Positions 33,188-44,111 of a stretch of 64,000 nucleotides of DNA are shown one piece after another. Position 1 is the first letter of the stretch, and every line of letters starts with the position of its first letter. The stretch is taken from NCBI GenBank assembly GCA_900291925.1, contig UWYS01000015.1, positions 248,001 to 312,000 on the forward strand, given 5' to 3'. The notes under the pieces are model-generated. The model was not told the DNA's origin. It searched no databases and saw only the letters and a list, made by a program, of their open reading frames with translations. This stretch comes from Thecaphora thlaspeos (taxonomy: Eukaryota > Basidiomycota > Ustilaginomycetes > Urocystidales > Glomosporiaceae). The translations under genes and the position numbers were made by a program.

Positions 33188-35389
33188 ATGGCACCGCGGC
33201 ATCCGCCGATACCGTCGACCTTCTTCAGGCCATCCTCCTCCGCCTCTGCCTCCTCGCCCGTCTCTTATCAAGGCAACAGAAGCAGTCCTCAAGGATCGCC
33301 CGCCGTCTCGGTGCCGGTCCGGCCGCTCTCGATCGCGGAGCTTGCAGACAAGGCCAACGAAGCGAGCGACGCCCTCGCCTTTAGCCCAGACATCCCCATC
33401 CGGCGCTACCTCAATGGCGCCAGCACGCTTCGTCGACAGGCCGCCGTCTACAACCGAGAGGGCGACCGCGAGGCCGAGTTCATCTGCCTCGTCAAGTGTG
33501 CACGCCTCCTCATCGAACTGCTGCCAAACAGCCACCCGCTGTACAAGTCGCTCGATGCAGAGACGCGGCGCAGCGTAAAGAAGGACGGACAGGAGCTGCT
33601 CGACGCCATCTCGGCCGCCAAGTCGGTCTTGGCAAACAGGTACGAGGCTTGGAACGCCCTTGCTCCAGAGATCAAGGCGGCCTATCGCAAGCCTGGGACA
33701 GAAGCCGGCGGGGCGGGCAGCGTCAGGTCCAGGGCTGACTCGCGAGGGTCGAGGGAGGGCTCGTCAGCGGCACACGCAAAGACTTCTTCCGGCGCTGCCA
33801 GCTCATCGAAGGCCGCTTCGCCACACGAGTCGCCCCGTAGGTCGCACCAGGCAGTCGCATCGTGGTCCAGCCCAGCCCCGCCGGACCACGGAGGTATCCT
33901 GTTCAAGAAGCCCGACCGCCGAGACGATGGCTTCGACGTACGCCGCATACTCGGATTTGGAGGCGGCAGGTCCCACGCCGACACCGGCCGGCAACATCAG
34001 CAGTGAGTATCGCCCTTCTTTGCGACGGCCTACCGATCAGCCATTGTAGAGCCCTTTGACTGACAAGCTCGTGCTTGTCACCCTCGCGCAATCGCGTTGC
34101 ACAGACGAGACATCCCGGCAGAGATCCCCTACCAGCCATCTGCCGATACAGCATTCACCAGCTCACCGCTTGATCCCTTTGTCCCCTCGCATGGTAGGAT
34201 GAGGTCAGGGTCCAATGCGTCAGCGAGCAAGCCCAAGACGGACATCAAGACGATGGCGTACCCGGTGCTGCAGTCGAAGCTGAGCTCGCGCATGAGCATC
34301 CACCAGACACAGCAGGGCTTTGCACCCAGCTCCAACGCTACGGCACGCTACTACCGGACGCTGAGGGCTGGCGACACGGGCCAACCGAGCAGTCCCGCCG
34401 CCGCCGCCTCGCCGATCCCTTTGACTTCGCAGATGCCGTCACAGATGCCGGTATCGATGCTGGGTGCAACGAGCCCGCCGCCACCGCTGCTGCCGCAGCA
34501 GCCCTACAATAACATACCGGTGCCTCAACCGACCGGCCACGCCCCTTCACCGCATCCAAAGCCGCGCTTGTTGCGCGGACCTCTCCCGGCTGTGCCGGGC
34601 TACCCGCAGGACATGCCGCTGCCCCAGGGTGTGCCGCGCGACGCTCACGGACCCGCCACTTCCAGCCGACGGGATGCAGCATCGTCCTCGTCAAACGTGC
34701 TAGCGCAAGCCGTCCAGCAAATGACGCTCGGTACGTCGGGCCAGAACACCACGCTGGACCGGGAGGCTGCCTCTCTGCTCGCGGCGGCCCACTCCTCGGC
34801 CGATGAGCCCATCAAGGCGTGCACTGAAGGCGGCCAACCGCTACGCACCCTCCTCGTCCTGGAAGAGCTGATCGGCGCGTTCGTCGCCATGGCCGAGCCC
34901 AACACGCATCGCAACCTGGAGACGTGCGCGCTGCTGCAGGGAAAACTGTCACGCAACCGCTTCGTCATCTCCCACCTCGTCTTCCCACGCCAGACGGCCA
35001 CGTCAGACTCGTGCACCACGACCAACGAGGAGGAGATCATGGCGTTCCAAGAGACGCACGACCTCATCACCCTCGGATGGATCCACACGCATCCGACGCA
35101 AAGTTGTTTCCTCAGTAGTCTCGACCTCCACACGCACGCCAGCTACCAGATGATGCTGCCCGAGGCCATTGCCATCGTCTGTTCGCCGAGGCACGAGCCG
35201 AGTTTCGGCCTCTTTAGACTGACGGACCCCACCGGCCTCAAGAAGGTGGTGTCGTGCAAAGAGCCCGGGCTGTTCCATCCGCATGTCAGCGAGGATGGGA
35301 GGGATCTGGCCCTCTACACCGACGCCGTGTACGGACACGTCGAGCTCGTCAGCGGGATGGGCGTCGAACTTGTCGATCTGCGCAAATAG
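33188..35389 (+). CDS. AMSH/STAMBP-type JAMM deubiquitinase
   Basis: Exons 33188-34002 and 34105-35389 join across an intron (GTGAGT...CACAG) to encode 699 residues. The N-terminal ~45-190 region matches the USP8-dimerisation/MIT-like domain of AMSH proteins (LSIAELADKANEASDALAF, ASTLRRQAAVYNREGDREAE, LLIELLPNSHPLYK). A disordered Pro/Ser/Ala-rich linker covers about 200-480. The C-terminal MPN+ domain (about 505-690) has the complete JAMM zinc site: Glu in NLETCALLQGKL, then HTHPTQSCFLSSLDLHTH, which supplies two His, Ser and Asp. The second segment SCFLSSLDLHTHASYQ is the AMSH-specific insertion region that gives Lys63-linkage preference. Such enzymes act with ESCRT on endosomes. The stop at 35389 is only 27 bases from the Dicer stop on the other strand. 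Confidence 0.93.
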
Positions 35390-35416
35390 AGTCACGTCAC
35401 GACCCGGCGCACAGGT

Positions 35417-38400
35417 TCAGGTAGCGTACATCTCAACGTCGCCATCGTCATCGCGCAGGGCTACGTCCACAGCATCTCCCTCCTCCACATCTCTCTTGAC
35501 CTCGACCGGTGCCTTGTGACAGCCACATCGTAGAACGTCCACCAGCCTGGGCGGCGTCTGTGCCTCGATAGCGGGAAAAGAAGCCGACGAGTCAAACGGC
35601 CTCGCCCATCGTAGAGTCTTGATGATCGTCCTAAACGTCCTCAACGTCGTCTGACCCCCTTTTGCTTTATCGCTGCTGCCATCTTTGCGAGACGGCCGGA
35701 CGATCTGTCGTATAGCGCCCTTCAAAGCCTCCCGCTGGATGTCTGACCTTATCTTTTCAACCTTTTCACCGATGATGACATCGCACGACCAGATGCGACA
35801 GTGGATCGCTTCCGCCACTTTCTCGTCGTCGTCGTCGTCGTCGATGTAGACGAGTCCTGCCACCTCTTGACCGAGGCCGAGGATGGCGAATCGCAGCTCG
35901 AGTGACCAGCAGCTGCACGCCTTCCTTCCCATCAACAATCCCGCCAAGACTTTGACGTTAGGCACGACCGCCTTTTCGGGGGAACACCACCTGTCCAACC
36001 ATGGCCAGTATGTCCCTTCGAAAACCTCTCTCGCCCTCTCAAAGTCAAACTTGGCGTCGACCAGCACCGCTCCCAGGCTCGACTCGACCACGTCCGCCAC
36101 CGCTTTTGGGTTCTTGAGCGTCCACCAGTACTGTCTCCCCTCCTGTCCGTCCTGCACCTTGGCCTCTTCGACGAGACGGAGTTGCCGCATCCCCTCGATG
36201 TAGGCAAGTATGCCAGATTTGAGCGAGGCCGACTGGCTGGCGATGAAGTTGGTCAGGTCCAGAAGCTCGCAGAGGGCAGAGAGGGTGGCGTTAGAGACCA
36301 TATTACTCTTAAGCGCTGTAGCTTCGCCCTGGTCGAGGGTGGGGTAGAGCTGGTGGATCTTGAGGATCACACAGTAGTCGAGGAAAGCGTCGCCGAGATA
36401 CTCAAGGCGCTGGTACGAAGGGAGCACTGACGCAAGGAGCGACGGATGGGTAAAGGCCTCCAGAGCGAGGTGCGGTGAGGCGAAGGTGTAATTGAAGAGG
36501 CGCTCAAGGTGCGAGAGGGCAGAGGTGTCGACGCGCGAGCGCCAAGCTGGGTCCGGTGCAGGCAAGAGCGAGGTGAGCTGATCGTAAAACGAAGTCGGGG
36601 AGATAATGTTGGACGGTAGCACCGAAAGTGAGACGGCTGTCAGAAGGGCACCGTAGAGACCTGAGTGGAAGAGCGAGGCGCCCAGCAGCGCTTCCACCAT
36701 GTCCGAGAGCGTCTTTCCGCCCACCTCGTCGCGGTCCTGCAGCGGGACCGACTCGTCGACATCGACTAGGCGCGGTCCGAGCTTGGCATCGGCAGCGCGG
36801 TCGAGGGACGTCGAGGAGTCGTCCGAAGCGTGTCCAACGTCGCAGGTGATGGAGCCGCCCGCGTGCTGCGGCTCGGTCGCTGTCGTTCCGTCGATCTCGC
36901 ACGCCTCCTCCAGCTCCTCCTCGCCCATTGCCGCACCTTGACCGTCGACCTCCCTCCAGCCCTGGAACCAGAAATCCTTCCTTTTCATCCACTTGTCGCT
37001 GAATCTGACCCACTTCCACAGCTTGAGCCTCATCGCGTGACGCTCCAGGACCCTATTGACGAGGATCTCCTTGCTCGCCACATGCAGCTCGCCCTCTGTC
37101 TCGCTCGGTCTTGTAGTAAAGACCTGGCAGGCCGCCAGAAGCTTGAGCACCGTGTCGCCGTAGAACTCGAGCCGCTCGTAGTCGAAGCCTGCCTCGCGCG
37201 ACGGCGGAGTCAGTGCGGCGAGAACGAGATCTGTCGAGATGCGGCCAGAGAAGAGCGAGAGGTTGCAGTGCTGCGCGAGCAACAGATCGTCGTAGCGGTA
37301 CAGGACCGAGGGGAGGAGCAGGCCGCTTCGGGCGATTGAGAGCGGGAGAGGGTGGACGTAAAAGGTAGTCGGGATCACGAGGCGCGATGCCATCCTCTTT
37401 TGCGCCTTATTTCCGATGACGGCGTTGGAGGAAGGAGGTGGGACGAGCTGGCTGCGCCAGGGCTTCAGAAGCTTGACCCTCAGCATCGGCTGGTCTGCGC
37501 GAGGGGCCAGCACCTCGGCGCTGCTAAACCGCGCTCGCGTGATGCGATAATACTCGAAGTAGCTCGTGCTGCCTCGCTCCGCCTCTTTCGTTCCGGCGGG
37601 GGGCTCGGAGAAGGGAGTGAGATCGCGTCGGACCTCTTCGACGAAGAACGAGCCGGGCTGGATGAGGTCACGGCGGTCAATCAGCATGGCATCAAAGACG
37701 TCGTCCAGAAGCATGTCGCCGGCGTTGCGGACCGTGTCAGACGTTACGGCGGAAACAGCTGACCAGTCGATGGCCTCGGTAGTAGGAGCGGTGGCGGCGG
37801 CGGCGGCGGCGGAGGGGGAAGAGGAGGAGGGGGAGGAGGAGGAAGAAGCATCATGTGCTAAGGCAGGCAAGACGAGAAAGAGGGCCCGGCCGTCGTGGAC
37901 CTGCCGCTTCCGCGTCAGCCAACCGAAGAGGACCTCTGTGAAGCGTTGCGCCGCCTCAAACTGCTCTGCGATGAGCTCAATCGGAGCCGCCTGGCCCACT
38001 TGACCGATGTCGGCAAGGCTGCCCGCCTCGTACAAGTGGAGCAGGGCGGTGGGAGGTAGCGGCTGGGACGTGACGAGAAAGAGCGAGCGGTAGCGGGCCT
38101 GGTCCTCGGCACGGCTGATCCGATCTAGCGGCAAGAGCGACGCAAACGCTCGGATGGGCTCCGATGCTGGACCGGCTGCGCCTTTCGGCGACAGTGGCAG
38201 AGCCTGGGCGAGCGGCGGCATCATCTTCCAGCCCTCGAAGCCCCGTCTGACCTTGAAGTGAAGCATTCTCGTCGGCATATGCGAAGGCACAGCCGAAGCG
38301 TAGATGACGTCGTTGCTGTCGCGGTTGGCCGGATCCCACATGGGGCGGAATGGCGTCCTGGGCATCAAGTGCTCATCGAGCAGGTCGAGCTCCCTTAGCT

Positions 38401-40783
38401 TCTGGCAGGCCTGCAGCGCGGCCATGTGCTTGGCCGCCCGCTTCGTCGGCCACCGCTCGGTCAACACCTCTCGCAGCTTGGAATTGGCGGGCAGCTTGAG
38501 GTGACATTGGAACGTCGTGGGAACGACAGTGTCGTCAACGAGGACGTCAAACTCAGGCCTGGCGAACGACGCCGACTCCTGCTCGACGCGGAGTTGGCCG
38601 ACGTAGTGGGAAACGATGTTGGGCGCGTCTTGCGGGTAGAGCCTCGCTCCTGTCAGCGGCTCGTCGACAAAGTAGTTGTAGCCGAGCTCGTCCTTCTTGA
38701 CCTCGAGCCGCTCCGCGGTGCCCGTCTTCTCAGCCAGCTTGGCCAGCCAGTCGCTGCGCCCCATCTCGGTCAGCGTGGCCGAGGCAATGATGCGGTAGTG
38801 GACGAGATTGCGGCGCTCTGCCATAATAATGAAACGACTGTCGAGCGAGCGTGCCCGGCCTTTGGACTGGAGGAAGCCGCTGTGGCGGTCGAAGAGGTCG
38901 AAACGGATCACGACGTTGGCCGCCTGGATGTCGAGGCCTTCCTCGGCCACGGAGGTGGCGATCAGCAGGTTTGTGGGCGCTCGCCGACGGAAGCGATCGA
39001 GAACCTCGACTTGGTCGTGCCAGTCCATCGCGGGCCCGTTGCTCGGGTTGTGGCCGATCAGCCATTCGGGCTTCAGCCAGCAGAGATCCGGGACGCGGCA
39101 CAGCAGCTCGGCGAGCGAGGCGGCCGTCTGCCGGCGCTGGACAAAGATAATGCCGCAGAAGGTGGCGCGGGCCGCGACTCCGCTGCCAAGGCACCGGAGG
39201 ATCTCGACCAGGCGAAGGATCTTGGGGCTGCAAGTGTGCGGGCTCAAAGAGAGTGTCGCGGGAAGAGGAGGCTGCTCGTCGAGGATGGCCAGCATGGCGC
39301 GGTTGAGGGAGGCGTCGGTCGAAAGCTGCGAGGTGCAGACCTCGGCGCCGATGATCGACTGCAGCGCCGCCGTCGAGCCCCAGGCGTGGTCGAGGAGCGC
39401 GTGTTTGGAGCTGTGCTGGCGCGATTTGGCCTGCAGGCGCTGGACGCGCGTGCGGGTCTTTTGCATCGAGCCGTGCCACACCAGGTCGGTCATCAGCGGA
39501 CCGTGATGGAGCATGCTGTACTCGATCCGGGGCCAGACGGATTTGGAAAAGTCGGTCGAGAGGTTCTCGCACCGCTCCCGTATGAGGAGGGAGAGCGCAG
39601 TTGGCTCGACGCTGGCCCCGTCCGTAGCGACGGCGTCGTACTCGGCGACGAACTCGACAGGGCAGTTGACGACGCTCTTGAGGTCGACTTGGCTCTCGTT
39701 GGGCGCCGTAACAATTTCTGCGTCCATCGTCTGCTCGAGCAACTTGCTGGCCTCGCCGTAGTCGCCGAGCGAAAAGACGGGGCTGGCGGTGAGGCCAAGG
39801 ATGCGCGGCTGTTTTTTCCTTTCGGCGAGACGGTAATAGAGCATGATGCGGGCGTAAGGGTGGCTCTTGATGGCGTGGTGGGCCTCGTCGAAGACGAGCA
39901 GGTTGATGTCCTCCATGCGGACGTAGGCGTGAATCAGGGCCGCAAGCAGGCACTGTGCGGTGGCGACGACGACGTCGTGGGCCTGCAGCAGCGCGTCCCA
40001 TTCGGGCTTGCGCCAGGTGTCGATACGCAGCTTGCTATCGAGGATCTCGTCTTTGAGCTCGCCGTAGACCTTGCCGACGCCAAGTTCGGAGAAGGCGGCA
40101 ATGACGCTGGCCTGCTGATGAACAAGGGGCACTAGGTTGACGAGGAAGAAGCTGACTTTGCCGCGTCGTCGCGGCGAGGCAGCGGAGAGCGCGGAAGAGT
40201 CCGAGTGGTCGCCCGTGTCGTCATCTTCATCGGTGTCGCCATCTGGGTCTTGGACCGGCGAGCCGCCTTGTTCGTCGGGGTCGTCGAGGATGACGTCCTG
40301 CTCTGCGTTGTCGGCAGCCGAGACCGGACACAGCGAGTCGGACGAAGGTACCACCTGCTCGAGGTGCTTGACGTGCTGCAGCAGTAGGACCGAAATGAGC
40401 GTCTTTCCACTGCCGGTGGGGAGGCAGATGATGAGGTTCCTATGCTTTGCCAGTTCGAAGAGCTTTTTCTACCGGTGTGATGCGATCATAGGAAAGACCA
40501 TAAGCAAGGGTCAGGGATGACAGTCGAGCAGCAACAAAGGTAGGCGAGCAAGCTGGAGACATCGGCGTACCTGAAAGGAGCGGACCTGTATGTCATCAAT
40601 GGGCTGCTTGAGCGGCGTTGGAGGCGGGAAGACCTTTGTGCGTGCAACAATTCTCTTGGCGAGCCTCTTGAGCCTCTTTTGACGTCGTCTTTCGATGATG
40701 CCGAGCTCGTTATCGAGTGCCTGGCTGACGACGACGGGGGGATCGTCTGGCCTAGGTCGTTTGTGGAAGGTGAAATAAGACAT
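35417..40783 (-). CDS. Dicer-like ribonuclease
   Basis: Exons 40783-40571 and 40468-35417, with a 102-bp intron (GTACGC...GGTAG), encode about 1754 residues. Exon 1 leads into LFELAKHRNLIICLPTGSGKT, the helicase Walker A site (residues ~75-95). A DEAH box (LVFDEAHHAI) lies near 265 and the helicase C part RFDLFDRHSGFLQSKGRAR near 600. A dimerisation-type region follows. RNase IIIa has ERLEFYGDTVLKLLA near 1170 and SDMVEALLGASLF near 1330. RNase IIIb has QRLEYLGDAFLDYCV near 1425 and ADVVESSLGAVLVDA near 1530. The acidic catalytic Glu/Asp residues are present in both. I see no clear PAZ domain and only a weak C-terminal segment where a dsRNA-binding domain would be. Ser/Asp-rich insertions occur after Walker A and an Ala/Ser run near 940. 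The start is the first ATG after an in-frame stop. It cuts long dsRNA into small RNAs. The reading frame is intact, so RNA interference should be possible. Confidence 0.93.
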
Positions 40784-41469
40784 ATCGCTGGAGCCTAATG
40801 ACACAGAAGGAGTGGCTGTATGGATGGAGGCCTTGCTGAACGAATCGCTGGTATAAGTAGAGCTTGTACGAGCTCGGCGAGGGACAGGAGAAGGGGAGGA
40901 AGCGGTGGCCCGAGGAGCAGAATCGGTTTGGTGACGACAGGGGTGGGCCTTGTTATATTCGAGAGACGACGACAAGTTAGCCGGACTTGCGATGTAGTCT
41001 CATGCGATGAGGGGGAGATGTGGAGCGCAGAGGATGGCGCAGGCCGGGGGTGACGATGAGGTCTGTGAAGGCTGGAAGGCTGGAGCCAAGGGCGGCAGTG
41101 CTGGGCTAAGCTTTGGCTAATGAGACGCCGCCGGGGCGCGGACGAGCGGTGAAAGGAGGCTCATCGGTCGTTACGCCAAAGCTACAGGTGATGCAAATGA
41201 GAACGGGGTTGGTTCGGAGCGACCGAGGCTGGGCGGTAGGGTGGAAAGGTTGCGCGTAGGCGCGGAGCAGGGAGGAAGGACACGGTCGAGGTAGTCGGAA
41301 GACGAGGAAGACGAAAAAGCTGGAAGACGGACGGGCGCTGGCCTGGCCCCTGCACCCTGCGAGACGCTTGGCCGTGTGTTGATGGACTCTGAGATCGCGC
41401 CAGGTCCCCCTTACTGGTAAAAAAAAAAAATGGGGATAGGCCAACGCGCGTTGAAGCTTCCAATCCGAC
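40784..41469. promoter_or_regulatory. Upstream region of the Dicer gene
   Basis: These 686 bases precede the Dicer start and contain no gene. A frame open from 40975 uses a TTG codon and has an upstream TGA but no earlier ATG, so it is not part of the protein. A run of 12 A lies at about 41418-41429. Confidence 0.5.
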
Positions 41470-43790
41470 CCTTCTCAATCGGGCTAAAGACCTACCCAGG
41501 TACATGCGACGCGTTGCGGCTCACGTCGGGCAAGTTTGCCGAGCCGTAAGCAGCGGGAGCCTGAACCCGATCGGGCACATCTTCAAAGGGGCCATAATGA
41601 TTCTGAGAGCGGGCCACGCCACAGTGATTACGCGCCTGATAATCGGACCATCCGACGCTTTGATGCGACCGGAGATCGGGCAATGCCAACGCAATGACAT
41701 GTGCCGGGATCAGGGCTGACGTGTTGACGCATCTGGGAATCGGGCGGAAGTGCCCTGTTCATGCGCCCAGAGATCGGGCCTTGCGGCTGCGTTGACGCGC
41801 GCTGTGTTGACGGGCCGCGAAAAGATCCGGCCAATCGGTCTCATTTCCGCACTTTGTGACCCGATGCGTGGCCGCACTATAAGTTTGGCCTGCGCAGCTG
41901 CATTGACACGCAGTGAAACCAGTGGTTGCGGCTCCCGGATAAATTGTAATTGCGTCTCCCGATTGGAGTTGAGGTGAGGTTCACGATGAGTATGTAGCTG
42001 CGCTCCGGAAAGTCATGTAATGCAGCTCCCAATTAAAGTGAGATGCAGCTGCCAATTGACCTAAAAGTGCGCATCCCGATTTTATTTTAGTTGCGGTTTC
42101 AAACCAAAATGAAGTCGCAGCTCCCATAGTTCCAGCTGTCTCAAAGAACAAAATTGCAGCTCCCAATTGAGGCAGTATCTTGGCTCCCAAATTTATTGGA
42201 GTGCAACTCCTAAAGAGAATGTAGATGCTTTCCCAATTTTGTATGTAATTCTTGACATATTTTGCTGCAGCTTCCAATTGAACTATGTAGCAGCAACTGC
42301 AATGGATTTATAATTGGAGTCCAAATTTGTAAATGTGGCTGTGCTGTTCTGGGGAAGTGCAGGGTGCCAATTGTATTTGCAGTTCCCAATTTTCAATTTG
42401 TGAATCATGTATGTTGGGGTGAAGCAGTGCAGCTCTTGATCTTGTATTGCAGCTCCCAGATTTTTGAGCAGTGCTGGGCACCAAGTAGATTGGTGACTCT
42501 GGTTTCATTGAGCAACCTGCTGCATTAGATTGCTGCTCCTGATTTACCAGGCAATACACTGATTTTATTATGTGCAGCTCTGGTAACTTTAAGGCTCTCC
42601 TGGGTACCAATTGTGTTTGTGGCTCCCAATTGTTGAAATTGTGTGGGGAGACTGTCAATTTAAAATCTACGGCTTCAAATTTTTAGTCATGCCTTGCACA
42701 AAAAAAATTGTTGTGACTCCCAATTAATTAAGGACTGCAGTTTCCAATTCTAATTTTGGCTCCAATTGACCATTAAATGTAAATTTGTGGCTCCCAGTTT
42801 CTTTGGGAGAAGGATTCTTGAATCTCATCTAACTTTAAAAATGTCACTCCCAATGAAATTGAATTCATGCCTCCCAATTGTAACACATTTGCTGCTCCCA
42901 AATTTTAGGGGCTAGGCATTTCACTCCTGATTAGGCCGCTTTTTCATTGGATGTGAGTGAGGAGAGTATGCATCTGTCATTGGGCCTAAAGCTTTAGATG
43001 CAGTTTGGCTCCCAGACTGTACAGGTGAGGCATTGTGGCTTCCAGTTGTACAATCAGAGATTGGGCTAATAACACTTGTGGCCAGACTTTATGTTTGATC
43101 CACTGCTGTCCCCAATTAAACAAGTCTGAATTGAGCTAAATCTTGTGTGGCTCCTGGAATCTATGTGTGGCTTGCTGCACCCAAGTAAAGTCATTTGAAT
43201 TGGGGTAAATTTGTTGTGGCTGCCAGACTTAAGTGTGGCTTGTTGTGGCCCTCAATATGATGTGGCTCCAGACTTAATGAGGGTTGTCTAGCAGCTTAGG
43301 TCAGGCTTCATTCAGTAGTGGCTCCTGGACTTTATGGGCCTGTGGCTCCCAATTGAATGCCTTTTTATGTGACTTACAAAGAAATGCAGCACATGTGATG
43401 CTTTGCAATTTCCAATAGGATTAAGCAATTGGGCTAAGCAGCCAAGCCATGAGGGGCAAGAGTTGAACTCCAACTTGACATTTTAACTGGGTAATCAGAA
43501 AAGTGTGATTGTGACTAATGGCCTTATAAGAAAAGATAACCAATATTGGGATGCACAGACACAATGTTGTGTAAAAGGACACCCAACTTGATCAGGTGGG
43601 TCTGCCATGTTTCCTTGCCTAAACACAGTGCTTACATGCCCCAAGATCGGGTTTTGGCAACACGTTGATGCGCAGGCTGATACATGACGCAACTTGGCCG
43701 TGCCACTTTATTTATTGTCCCTCCAGATCGGGTCGTGTTAATAACTGTAAAGATCGGGATATTAGGCCTCCTGAGATTGAGGGGCATCGG
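41470..43790. repeat. Degenerate tandem array (24-bp period) with CpG-free AT-rich core
   Basis: The left flank (41470-41925) and right edge (43640-43790) repeat GC-rich elements such as GAGATCGGGC, GGAATCGGGC and TTGACGCG. From 41928 a 24-bp unit beginning GCRGCTCCCRATT is clear: unit starts fall at 41928, 41952, 42000, 42022, 42045, 42069, 42093 and 42117. Further on, GCTCCCAATTG-like words persist at wider, decayed spacing to about 43400. No coding sequence is present. From 42118 to 43647 only two CpG dinucleotides remain (42670, 42937), while both flanks are CpG-rich. The changes follow CG to CA or TG, as in GCGGCTCCCGATT becoming GCAGCTCCCAATT or GTGGCTCCCAATT. Confidence 0.85.
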
Positions 43791-44111
43791 GCCACTACAA
43801 CACGATTAGCTGTTGAGACACGCGCCCAAAGAGACGCGCCGAGCTCAGGACACGCCGACGTGTAGAGCGACGGGTGAGGCGTGCGGCGGCGCTGGGTGGC
43901 GCCGCAACAAGGTGGAGGGCGGGGTGCCGCGCTCTTGACGGCTCGCTTCTCTTCCTTGCCACACCACCTCGCCTTGCTACGCTGATGCCGCCGCCACTCG
44001 ACTTTCTTCCATCCAACCTGCCCCGCCTCGCTCTCTCCTCTCCTCTCTGTGCCCTCTTCCCCTCTCCTCTCCCATCCGCTCCCCTCTCCCTCATCCATCG
44101 TTACCGCAGCC

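Noticed and set aside
38426..40135. 569-codon plus-strand open frame antisense to Dicer
   Set aside because: It mirrors the Dicer coding frame; repetitive acidic and Arg-rich composition is the shadow of the real minus-strand codons.
40784..40975. Longer Dicer N-terminus from 40975
   Set aside because: The frame there starts at TTG and has an upstream TGA with no ATG; 40783 is the first ATG.
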